DNA from: Tridacna crocea
Lineage: Eukaryota; Mollusca; Bivalvia; Cardiida; Cardiidae
Direction: 5' to 3'
Length of the DNA: 64,000 nucleotides
Assembly (NCBI GenBank): GCA_943736015.1
Contig: OX031064.1
Span: 37,251,361-37,315,360 of the forward strand
The position numbers and the translations under genes are program-made. Shown piece after piece: positions 1 through 10,551 of the stretch (positions within the stretch are counted from its first letter, which is position 1; each line of letters opens with the position of its first letter). A model generated the notes under the pieces. That model searched no databases and was not told the origin of the DNA. It was given only the letters and a program-made list of their open reading frames with translations.

Positions 1-13
1 TACCGTTTCCTCC

Positions 14-235
14 TTAACCACACAATCCCTACTTTTGACGACCCTGAAAAAAAAGCCTTTTGAAAACATTGTGGGAAAAGGAGAAAATGCTGGTAACCAG
101 CATTTTCTCCTTTTCCCACAATGTTTTCTACTCTTCACAAAACAAAGTTCCAATTTTCGGTCACTTTTATTTTGTCGTCTGCAAATGCTTTCGATTTGGA
201 CGAGCCTAAAATACTGTCGTTTGGTAATGAGTTAA
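14..235 (+). mobile_element. TTAA MITE, type A, full
   Basis: TTAACC...GGTAATGAGTTAA with intact palindrome. Carries a 66-codon open frame also seen in other type A copies; not a gene. Confidence 0.93.
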
Positions 236-310
236 ACATATTCATAGCAAATATCTGTTTAAAAAAAAAAAAACAGTTGAAACGATGATTACCAACACAA
301 ATAAAGCTAA

Positions 311-533
311 TTAACTCTTTACAACACAGTCCAGTGTTTTAACTATCCTACCAGACAAGCTTTTTGAAAACAGTGTGGGAATAGGAGAAAATGGTGGTAA
401 CCAGCATTTTCTCCTTTTTCTATTCAGTTTTCTACCCTATCACCGACAGAAATCATCATTGAGTTACATTTTATATGTCGTCTGCAAATGGCTTTCAATT
501 TGGTCGGGTCGAAAATGTATTTTGGTAAAAGGG
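311..533 (+). mobile_element. TTAA MITE, type A, diverged
   Basis: Left end and core clear; right palindrome arm (CCTTTTTCTATTC) and right end eroded. Confidence 0.8.
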
Positions 534-803
534 TATTCATTTGAATGGCTTCAGGAGATCGAAATCGCTTGGCAGCAGAATGTTTTCATAAAGTTGACTT
601 CGAAAATTTAGGTGCAAGTGATAATGGGAAAACTCGCTATGCTTCGAAAATATGAACGCATCTATATTCGGTCATGAATTTGTTTTCCTGTAACGTTACT
701 ATATTATTATAGATCTTTTCTGTACTAAGACCACACTGATAATTTTTGTGTATTTTCTTTACCCCATGTATAATGTTTGTCATTACTGGGTGAAATAAAG
801 CGT

Positions 804-827
804 ATGTTGTTGTTGTTGTTGTTGTTT
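804..827. repeat. (TGT)n microsatellite
   Basis: About eight TGT units, followed by CGACAACA. Confidence 0.9.
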
Positions 828-850
828 CGACAACAAAAAGTACAATGCAT

Positions 851-1079
851 TTAACCAATTACCACACAATCCCTACTTTTGACTCCCCGGAGAAAGGCGC
901 CTTTGGAAAACATTGTGGGAAAAGGAGAAAATGCTGGTAACCAGCATTTTCTCCTTTTCCCACAATGTTTTCTACCCTTCACGACACAAATTTCAAATTT
1001 TCAATCATTTTAATTTTGTTGTCTGCAAATGCTTTCAATTTGGACCAGTCTAAAACATTGTCGTTTGGTAATGAGTTAA
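851..1079 (+). mobile_element. TTAA MITE, type A, full
   Basis: Both TTAA ends and intact palindrome. Confidence 0.93.
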
Positions 1080-1507
1080 GGTAGTAGACCCCTAATACCT
1101 GTAGTGCTGCACTGCATAAAGTTTTCTTGATAGTTAATAAATACGGATTTATACAGGTATAATAAAAGATCAGACTGCAAGATCTGTACAGAATGGTCTT
1201 GATCTCCCATAAGCAAAAGTCCCTGTTTTCTACCGTAATGCGGACAGGGTATATCAAAATGACATGCATTGTGACAGACAATATGCAAATGTTAGAGTAT
1301 AGTCGTGTTTATCGATATTCGTGTTTTTAGATCGTGAACCCCAGTCCAACTATGGAAATTTTATTGTCCCGGCGTTTACAATTTCATAATTTACTTTTTG
1401 TGATTTATTCCTCTTTGATATTTTGTAGCGCAAAGCGAACTTTTCCACGTGTCCTTTGCTCAGTTTTCATATTTTTCCCATATTTTTCATAATGTGCTGT
1501 TTTAAGA

Positions 1508-2760
1508 CAAGAGGGCCAAGATTGCCCTAGATCGCTCACCTGAACTTTTGACAGGAACAAAGCCATTTTTTTTTAACATTGAAATATTTGATACAAAATA
1601 ATCATTTTGCTGAGCAATTTTGAAAAGGTAACAGTCCTCTAAACAATATTTCAAAATCTGTCAAAACCCCTACAATCATCACCACAGCCATGTTTTTGAC
1701 ATATCAGAATTCTGCATACAAAGTTTTCAGAAAAAAAAAAATCTATCATAAAGTACAGAAATGGTGATCAACAAGGCGGTTAACATCCAAATAGAGGCCC
1801 TTTTGAGAACTTGTTAAATATTCTATATGCATGCATTTCAAAAATAACAATTTTATATTACCTCATGCAGTACATGTATACAAGTAGCAATCAAATACAC
1901 AAATAGAAAGTGTGCTCAACACTGCACTCACAAAGTGACTTCTGCATTGCAGCAATAGCTTTTTTCATAACAATACCTATACAGTCTTTTGATGAAAATT
2001 AAAAGGTCACCAAAGGATCGGCGGTGTGGAATTATTTCAAAATGTGACCAGTGGTGTCAGAGAAAAAGAATTCTTAAGAATTCCTTCATGTCTGCACCGT
2101 GCAAATATCCCCCCACCACCCCCACGGCCATGTTTTTCGGCGGATCAAAATTTCGTGAACACATTTTGAAAAAAGTCACCAAAGGAACATTTCTGTGAAA
2201 TGATTTCAAAATCTGACCCGCGGTTTCAGAGATTATAATAGAATTTCTTAGAAAATTCTATTTGGTTGCCATGGCAACCAGAGTTTTTTATGGAATAAAA
2301 TTCTGTGAACAGTATTTAAAGAGGACATCCGAAGAAACATTCTGGCCAAGTTTGGTCCAAATTTTCCCAGCGGTTTAAGACGTTTAAAGAATTGTTTGCA
2401 ACCACGAGTGCATCCCCCACCACCATCACCACGGCCATGTATTTCGACGGACCAAAATTTAGTGAACAAGTTTTGACATCGGTCACCCTAGGAACATTTC
2501 TGTGAAATCATTCAAAATCTGACCAGTAGTTTCATCAGAGGAGATTTTTAACGAATATCTTAGAAAATCTAATTTGGCTGTCATGGCAACCTGAGTTTTG
2601 GATGGAATCAAATTCTGTGAATTAATTTTTAAGATGACCTCCCAAGGAAAACATCTGCTAAATTTGGTTGAAATTGGCCCAGTGGTTTAGGGGAAGATGA
2701 AGCTTAAAGAATTGTTCACCGAAGAACACGTTGCAGGATTAACTAGTGTAAGATTTTGTC
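1508..2760 (-). repeat. ACAAGAGGGCC-type dispersed repeat with ~300-bp internal units
   Basis: Starts ACAAGAGGGCCAAGATTGCCC. Two tandem units (about 2127-2430 and 2431-2720) share CATGT.TTTCG.CGGA.CAAAATTT, GGAACATTTCTGTGAAAT and TTGG.TG.CATGGCAACC. Non-coding; a similar start is common in bivalve DNA. Confidence 0.75.
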
Positions 2761-2995
2761 GTTTATTACGACCTTAATCATCTCGTTGCGATGAGAAAAT
2801 TTACACGTGACTACAATATTTATTTCTCAGTAGCCATGAGATCGTATTTTCTGACCATATTATAATCAGTCAAATGCATTTGAAACTAACTTATATCCTT
2901 TGAAAGTATTGGTAGTACTCTGAAGACGACGATCATTCATTGTACAGTCGGTCCATGTGTTAGACGTTGGCAAAAAAATAAATTTCAGAACTAAG

Positions 2996-3543
2996 TTAAA
3001 GGTGGGTATTTAGAATTTTCACATCACACCAAATTAAAGAATATATATGTCACTGAAATTTATATGAAAAAACAATACAAATCATCAGTAATTAAGAATC
3101 ATAAAATTTAAAAAAAAAATTTTCTTGTGGCATTCCCTTAAAAGGCTACGTAGCCTCTTAGGTTATTTTTAGATTTCCCTCCAAAATCAAAAAAAGCATT
3201 GTGGGAATGTTTAAGTGACTTGCACGTGACTCATGACTATTCAATTCCATAACGTAACAAACATCTAATTATTTTCCATAATGTCTAGAACTTCGGATGC
3301 TATGTTGGAAGCTTCGTCTGTATATTTCCGGTATGTAAATGAGCCAGTTGCTCATGTAAAAATAGACTGTGTTTCCCTTCAGTGTCGACCTAGGCTGTAG
3401 AAAATCTCTAATTTATCTAGTTGTTGGATGGTTTTCGACTACTGGGGTTTAATGAATCAAAATTATAAGGCTTTGGGAGTTCAAGGATGATTTTTTGTAT
3501 TTTTTGAAAAATTTTGTCCCAAAATCTGAAGGGCCACCTTTAA
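2996..3543 (-). mobile_element. TTAAAGGTGG-ended element, copy 1
   Basis: About 550 bp with TTAAAGGTGG and CCACCTTTAA ends, so TTAA-flanked as well. Internal AGGCTACGTAGCCT palindrome. Its ...CCCTTAAAAGG... site is the unoccupied form of the MITE target at 18325. Confidence 0.8.
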
Positions 3544-3660
3544 AAGTATGAGCGACCTTGTAACTTTTGAGCTAGTGTTGAATTTCTTTTTCCTGCAAAG
3601 GACTACCATTCAGTCGGACTGACCGTACAACAGCACATTGTCATCTTCATCTCAATAGTT

Positions 3661-3890
3661 TTAACCCTTTCCCTAACAATCCCTGGTTTTTACGGGTCTG
3701 GAATAGTAGCCTTTTGAAAACACTGTGGGAAAAGAAGAAAATGCTGGTAACCAGCATTTTCTCCTTTTCCCACAATGTTTTCTAGCCTATCATGGACAAA
3801 AATCATCTTTTCAGCAAGAGTTCAATTGTCGTCTGCAAATGTGTTCAATTTGGTCTAGTCCCAAAAGTTTGTCGTTTGGGAAAGGGTTGA
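3661..3890 (+). mobile_element. TTAA MITE, type B
   Basis: Ends CCCTTTCCC and GGGAAAGGG; palindrome with GAAAATGC arms; right TTAA has become TTGA. Confidence 0.9.
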
Positions 3891-4006
3891 ATGGCATGAT
3901 TTGAGCTTTAATGGCATTTATCGTCTGAATTCTGTACATTGGTACATACTGGTTGCTACATGGACTTTAGTAATGACCATGTAAGTTAAGTCATGGCCAC
4001 TGGACA

Positions 4007-4235
4007 TTAACCCATTACCACTCAATCCCTACTTTTGATGCCCCTGGAAAAGAAGCTTTTTGAAAACATTGTGGGAAAAGGAGAAAATGCTAGTAACCAG
4101 CATTTTCTCCTTCTCCCACAATGTTTTCTACCTAATCAATTAAGAATTGCACCATTTGAACCACACTGAAATTGTCGTCTGCAAATGCTTTCAATTTAGA
4201 CAGAGCTAAAATTTTGTCGTCTGGTAAAGGGTTAA
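4007..4235 (+). mobile_element. TTAA MITE, type A, full
   Basis: One unpaired change in the loop stem (GCTAGTAACCAGC). Confidence 0.93.
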
Positions 4236-5082
4236 GTTGTTCCCATACGATAGTTTAGTTATGGCTACACGCCATTAACTCGTAATTTTATTAATTTCCT
4301 ACATCCCCGACAGTGATAAAATTTGTTTCGGGGTGGGAAAGAGAGAGAAAGGTCTTGAGTACAATCGCTCGTTTGATTAATTGTGTAGATCTAGAGTTGC
4401 TGTAGACGATCATGATTTCTTAAATATTGAAACAGTCAAAAGGGTTGGCAGACAGAGATATGTGCCTTCCTTAAACCCAAATAGGCTTCCTAAGTCCAGA
4501 AATTGGACCAGGACAACTCCGATAACACAGCTGCTTTTGTCTGGATTGTTTCAGTAAACCACAAGGGGTAGATAAAAGATCAAACTGCACATTTTGTGCA
4601 GGCTAAACTCGTAACAGGCTCGGGTTTACAGTGCTTTCAGCACTTTGATTTGGTATTTAACTCACCAAAAAATAAAAGCACTCGCGTTACTTTTTTTTCA
4701 ATGAGAGTTATATAGATCTACCAAATCAAAAACTACTAGTACATATGAGATAAAGACATGGAGAAAATCAGATAATATAATATAAATGAAATGAAAGACT
4801 ATTTTTCACCATGGCAGTTTTTGATTAAAAGACTTTATCATAGTACCCTTCGTCAAAATGAATTATTCATGCTGATAATTTCATAGATTTACTTTCATTT
4901 TGTACTTTTCCTGTATAATAAGGTACCCCAATAAATCTTACTTTCTGGGTGCTTCAAATGGGGAACTGTTTGATTGAAAGCATCTTACATGGTTTTTCAG
5001 ATAAAAAAAATAACCCATACAGAGACAAAATAATAATTTATTGGCAAAGCAGACTGACAATTGAGAGTTTGATGGTTAAAGC
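4236..5082. other. No gene; AT-rich intergenic DNA
   Basis: Holds a degraded CAGACTGCACA-type palindrome near 4575-4620 and otherwise nothing recognisable. Confidence 0.6.
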
Positions 5083-5312
5083 TTAACCCTTTACTAAACA
5101 ATCCCTGGTTTTTACCGACCCTGAGATAGAAGCCTTTTGAAAACATTGTGGGAAAAGGAGAAAATGCTGGTAACCAGCATTTTCTTCTTTTCCCACAATG
5201 TTTTCAATCCTGCTGGAAACATATATCAGTTTTAGAGTTACATTTATTTTGTCGTCTGCAAGTGCTTTCAATTTGGACCAGTCTAAAATTTTGTCGTTTG
5301 GTAAAGGGTTAA
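5083..5312 (+). mobile_element. TTAA MITE, type A, full
   Basis: CCCTTTACTAAAC left end, TTTGGTAAAGGGTTAA right end. Confidence 0.92.
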
Positions 5313-5349
5313 TTAGGTATATTCCACAAATACATCAACAAAAACAGGC

Positions 5350-5578
5350 TTAACCCTTTCCCAAACAATCCCTGGTTTTTACGTGTCTGGAATAGTAGCC
5401 TTTTGAAAACATTGTGGGAAAAGGAGAAATTGCTGGTAACCAGCATTTTCTCCTTTTCCCACAATGTTTTCTACCCTATCATAGAGAGACATCATCTTTT
5501 CAGCAAGAGTTGAATTGACATCTGCAAATGCTTTCAATTTGGTCTAGTCCAAAAGTTTGTTGTTTGGGAAAAGGTTAA
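5350..5578 (+). mobile_element. TTAA MITE, type B, full
   Basis: Closest relative in the window is 3661-3890. One arm has GAAATTGC against GCATTTTC, an unpaired position. Confidence 0.92.
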
Positions 5579-5759
5579 AGAAGGATATTTTCCAAGCTGT
5601 TCTGGTTGTAATAGGTCGCAAAATATTGGACGTTTCAGATCAGACATCAGACTGCACATTATGTGAAATCTAATCTTGATCTTCATTGTTCACAAAAGCA
5701 GGTGAAGTAATATTTGTCACCTAATGGTATAAAAGTTTCAGAATGAGGTAAATTATCAC

Positions 5760-5995
5760 TTAACCCATTACCATATATGATATAACCCATATTTTTGACT
5801 TTCCTGAGAAAGAAGCCTATGGAAAACATTGTGGGAAAAGAAGAAAATGCTGGTAACCAGCATTTTCTCCTTTTCCCACAATGTTTTCTACCCTTCACAA
5901 AACAGATTTCAAATTTTCAGTCACTTTTAATTTGTTGTCTGCAAATGCTTTCAATTTGGACAAGCCTGAAATATTGTTGTTTGGTAATGAGTTAA
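5760..5995 (+). mobile_element. TTAA MITE, type A, full
   Basis: Intact TTAA ends; extra ATATGATATA near the left end. Confidence 0.92.
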
Positions 5996-6008
5996 ATAAT
6001 CTAATGTT

Positions 6009-6205
6009 TTAACAAACCTAAACAATAAACCAGGCAAAAGCCATGTTGGAAAAGGAGATAATGCTGTTAAAATGTTTATTTTTTCTTTTCTTTAAATGGT
6101 TTCTACTCCTTGAAAGATCAATCCAACCATATGAGCTGGATTTATTTTGCCTCTGGAATTACATTCAGTGCGGACAGATGAAATTCCCTTATGTGGTAAA
6201 GAGTT
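6009..6205 (+). mobile_element. TTAA MITE remnant
   Basis: Core (CATGTTGGAAAAGGAGATAATGC) and right end GTGGTAAAGAGTTGA still visible. Confidence 0.55.
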
Positions 6206-8769
6206 GACCTTTATCATTTATTCTTTAACAGTGGACAAAATTTCAAGATTGTCTGAATTGTAAAAATTTGCAGACACAAAATTATACATGGTTATAAGCA
6301 TTTTCTCCTCTTCCATATTACTTCTTAAAAGCTCTCTTCCCCAGTAGGACGATTATTAGAACTCCGGATCAATTGGTGTAGGGTTAGATGAAGCAACATT
6401 TCAAATCAATTTTTCGAATACAAACCAATAGTGATGAAAGAAGTAAACCATTCAAGCATAGTGTTTTAAATGTTTCTCTATAAATTGTTAATTCAATTGA
6501 ATACAAAAAAAAAAATAATCAGAGAATTTGTTTTGCAGTTAGCACCTTTGAACTTATTCATATTGATTTCTCTTTGGCTGTATAAACTGGTGTTTGACCT
6601 ACCTCTTTGTAATAAGCTCCCATTTATTAAATCAAAGTGCTGTCAGCACTGTAATAGGTCGACACTGAATAACCACAATCATCGGTTGAAATCACAAATA
6701 GAATGGCAGTTGTCCGAACTATTTATGGGATAGAAATCCTATACCTTGTAACAGAGCCACGTAAGAACCCCCTTTTTGTAACTTTCCTTCAAAAATTAGT
6801 AGTTTAACGACGTTTGGTATAAATGTTCATGCGCATCCATACTGCGCATGTGTATTTCTCACAGATAGTAAAACTATCAGCGCTATTGTGTATTTTTCCT
6901 TTTTCCATCATGTCTGCCGAGTTTTTATCCCATTTTTTCCACAGACATTTCTTTTTTTGAATTTCTATGAGCCATATGGCCATAATTATGTATGCAATCT
7001 TATAAAAAATGAACTACATGTAGACGATGAAGGGTTTGATATGAATTTGAGGTATAAAGACTATGTTTATTTTTTGAAGGAGACAATATAGATGCAAAAA
7101 TTAATATGGGAAAAAGAGAAATCGCTTTTAATGAGTATGAGCAATTTCTTCTCTTTCTGTATGTCTGCTGAGCTTTGATTATATAGTTTTTCTTGGGAAA
7201 AATTAACTTCCAACGTGACCTTCATCCCTGTTTCCTGGGGAAAGAAGCACGGGTAGGTGCCATTTTTATTTTTTCTTATTGTCAAGATTTATAAGTACTA
7301 TGATTGTGGAAATTTTGAAAAAAATCTGTCCGTTAGAAAGTATGTTTTTATTGAAGATTAACCCTTAACCCGGTCAAATGACCTCCCTTTTTAACTCAAT
7401 GGTCTATATATAAAATGCATATTGGTACATTAACCATGCTCAGAACCAGGCTTTTTGTTATTTTTTGTGCAAAACTGAATTATTTTTCTTTAAAGTGATG
7501 TATATTTGTATATTCGTCTGGTAATTTTCCTGTTTAATTGATTATTAAAGGAAAGTGTGTTAAATCCAGTATATGCTGAATTTAGGAACTGTATATACCT
7601 TTTTCAAAAGCGAATTTCTCAGAAACAAGCACGGGGACCCCTCTTTTTTTTCGTTGTAATCCACAAGAGACATGATGAGCCTTATATGTGCAAAGTTTAA
7701 AAAAAATCTGTCCGTTGGAAGAATTTGTCATAAACGTCCTTAATGGAATGCTACAGATATTATATGTTTGCCAGCTAACAGCAACATAATAATGTTAGAT
7801 ATATGATCAGTAGTACCTATCATCAAGCTTTAGATATCACTCATCCTGAATAACCGTACCTATCAACCTTTTAAATAAGTTTATCTCACAACGCATAAAA
7901 TCCTTTTTGAAAATTGATTAAACTTTGTACATGTGTTCCTTATGATACTACTGAAATAATCATTTTTTCATCTGATGTTGTTTCATGGAAAAAGGGGACT
8001 TGATGTATATTTCCTTTTTTGAACCAATATCTCTTTAATTAGATCTAAAGGACAAAATTTTATGAACCTTCATACATATATTGTTTATCAAAAGCCACAA
8101 ACAAGCATTACTTGTTTTCATTTATTGAAATGCCATGTTATGAAAAAAGGGGTCTTAACGTATTTTTATGAACCAATCGAAAAAAGGTCACGTGTACATG
8201 CAAAATGCAGAACCTCTGGTATGTTTCTATTACATTTTTTTAGGGAAATTATTTCATAGAAAAAACTTGTTTTCAACTGAATGCTAACAAAGTATTTTAT
8301 AGTTCTTCTTATTTTGCCAAATTAGTCGTAAAGAGTGTTGGATACAACCGTTGGATTGCACTGAATTCAGACAGAACTTATAACTGGAATGAGTCGGCGG
8401 ATCTGCAATTGAGTCAAACCTGAATTTTACAAGTTTTCTTCAATCTTGTATAAACTGACTAAGTTTTTTCTATACTATAGCCACTTATTTCAAATTCGCT
8501 AGTCTGTCAGTACTTTCAGTACTTTGATTTTCTTGGGTCTGAAAACGAGTGCAGTCTCTACTTAAGGATAAATGAACAGATGTTGAATAATGAAGACGGT
8601 TTCAGATGAAAACTTCTTTTAGTCCATAATGTGTGTATGTAATATTCATGTTGCCCAAACCCACAATCTAAATACTCTTAAAGCACTTTCTTTTCTCTAT
8701 GAGAAAGATGCTTAACGATTCCAACTTACTTCATGAGTTTCATACTGAAAAGCCTTATCTGTCAGGGTC
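6206..8769. other. No gene; old repeat-derived sequence
   Basis: All frames are broken and short. Two related stretches, about 7220-7340 and 7615-7760, share AGCACGGG and AAAAAAATCTGTCCGTT.GAA, probably an old dispersed repeat. Confidence 0.55.
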
Positions 8770-9032
8770 AATTGAGTAATGGGTTGTCTCAGTGTGGTAA
8801 AGATTTTAAGATTCTTTTCCTATCGGTTCAATATGATTGTGTTGAAAACCCTGAGAAAGACAGCTTTTGAAAACATTTTTGGAAATTTTGAAAATTATGG
8901 TAACCAGCATTTTCTCCTTTTGTCACACAGTTTTGTACGCTATCATAGACATATTCATCATCTGAGCCACTTCTTATATGTCGTCTGTTGGTGCTTTCAA
9001 TTTGGACAAGTCTAAAATTTATTAGATAGTAA
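8770..9032 (+). mobile_element. TTAA MITE remnant
   Basis: CCCTGAGAAAGACAGCTTTTG, GGTAACCAGCATTTTC and TTTCAATTTGGACAAGTC remain. Confidence 0.6.
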
Positions 9033-9064
9033 ACTGAAGATTTAAAAAAAAAACACGAAGTACA

Positions 9065-9153
9065 TTAACCAGCATTTTCTCCTTTTCCCACAATGTTTTC
9101 AAAAGGCTTCTTTCTCAGGAGTCATTAAAAGTCGGGATTGAACGGTAAAGAGT
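9065..9153 (-). mobile_element. TTAA MITE half, starts at palindrome centre
   Basis: Begins AACCAGCATTTTC; the whole left half is missing, the right end GGTAAAGAGTTAA is intact. Confidence 0.85.
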
Positions 9154-9609
9154 TAATTGTACTTATTCATACCTTCAAGGACTGGGTACATGGCAATGCA
9201 CTGACAGCAACCTTTTCTCTGCACAGCCAATAATATCTCACGAAAGTCTCATACCTCTTTACCAAACAACATTTTGGACCATTTCAAATTGTTGTCTGTG
9301 CATGTCATATTCTTCGCAGGTTAGACCCTGTCTGAAAAATCACCCATATACTAGGGAAAAGTAGGGCTCACACCAAAGCTTTTACCCAAGCCTGTAGGGG
9401 CTGTTTCAATAAATGGCCAGTGGATAGGTTACATACTAGCTGATCATAGCTGAATGAATCACACCAGGTAGAGTTTTATTGAGTAAAAGTTTATTTTAGT
9501 TCGAATTTCAAAGTAACAGTTGTCGCGAAGAAAAGCAGTCTGGTTCTGTACACAGAACACCCTAATATTAGATGGATATGTATTTGCAGAATGCCATCTG
9601 GTGGAAGGT

Positions 9610-9801
9610 AATGTTTCCAAATTGAAAGCATCTGACCATTTGAGGTGGCCAAAATGATAAATTTGTCTTTGTTAGGGAAGAGACCATGGTTAGAAAGGGA
9701 GAAAGTGTTAGTTATCAGCATCTATTCCTTTTCCCACAAGGTTTTTGACTGCTTTCTTGCTTAGGGTCTTAAAAAGTACAGATTATGCAGTAAAGGGTTA
9801 A
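9610..9801 (-). mobile_element. TTAA MITE remnant
   Basis: AAATTGAAAGCATCTG, AGTGTTAGTTATCAGCA, TTTCCCACAAGG and GTAAAGGGTTAA. Confidence 0.6.
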
Positions 9802-9933
9802 AATGCAAGATTCAACATCCTAATATGTAATGACTTTGTATTATAAGTACCAATGGTTTTGTATCCTACCTATTTTGGCCCTAAACAACAGTGTCAGCAG
9901 TATCAAAAAAAAAAAATTTTGACCTCAGATAAG

Positions 9934-10167
9934 TTAACTCTTTACCACACAAGAAAATTTTAGACTAGTACAAATTGAAAGCATTCATTTTGCCAACAAC
10001 AAAGTAAATGTGACTGAAAAATTGAAATTTGTTTTGGGAAGGGTAGAAAACATTGTGGGAAAAGGAGAAAATGCTGGTTACCAGCATTTTCTCTTTTTCC
10101 CACAATGTTTTCAAAAGGATTCTTTCTCAGGGTCGTTAAAAGTCAGGATTGTGTGGTAAGGAGTTAA
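9934..10167 (-). mobile_element. TTAA MITE, type A, full, in probable 3' UTR
   Basis: Both TTAA ends; perfect hairpin stem save one base. Ends 20 bp from the NWD-like stop codon, so likely transcribed with that mRNA. Confidence 0.92.
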
Positions 10168-10187
10168 ATAAGACCTTTGCGCAACAA

Positions 10188-10551
10188 TTACATAACAGTA
10201 CATGCTGCGCTAGTAACTGCATTTGTGCTTGAAAATGCCAGAGCCAAGGCTTGGGCTTTTGGTTCCAGTGGTAACCGTTGACAGTTTCCATTCATGAAAT
10301 CTCTGAACACTGTATTGGGTTTTAAAATAGCGACATCTTCAAAACCTTCTGGAATGTAGGCCACTGTTTCAGCTCTATCTGAAATATCTAGTCCTGATAT
10401 TTTACAATGAGTATGAAAGGTTGCTATGGAAACGGTCTTGTGAAAGTCCCACAAAACAAGCTGCTTGTCAGTAGAGAAGGACACAAAGAACTGTCCTGTG
10501 TCTTCAAACTTGAGGTGGGTCACACGATCCTGGTGTCTTGTAACTTTGTAC
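10188..10551 (-). CDS. NWD-like gene, coding exon 22 (last)
   Basis: Final WD40 blades: YKVTRHQDRVTHLKFEDTGQ, FFVSFSTDKQLVLWDFHKTV, ending NAVTSAACTVM and TAA. Acceptor CGTTTAG. A complete MITE (9934-10167) begins 20 bp downstream and is probably within the 3' UTR; I see no convincing AATAAA close by. Confidence 0.93.

Noticed and set aside
35..235. A 66-codon frame ([18 protein letters not shown]...) repeated at 5795, 27885, 47593 and 61851
   Set aside because: It is the translated type A MITE, including its palindrome; the frame is broken in most copies and has no start context or conservation beyond the DNA.
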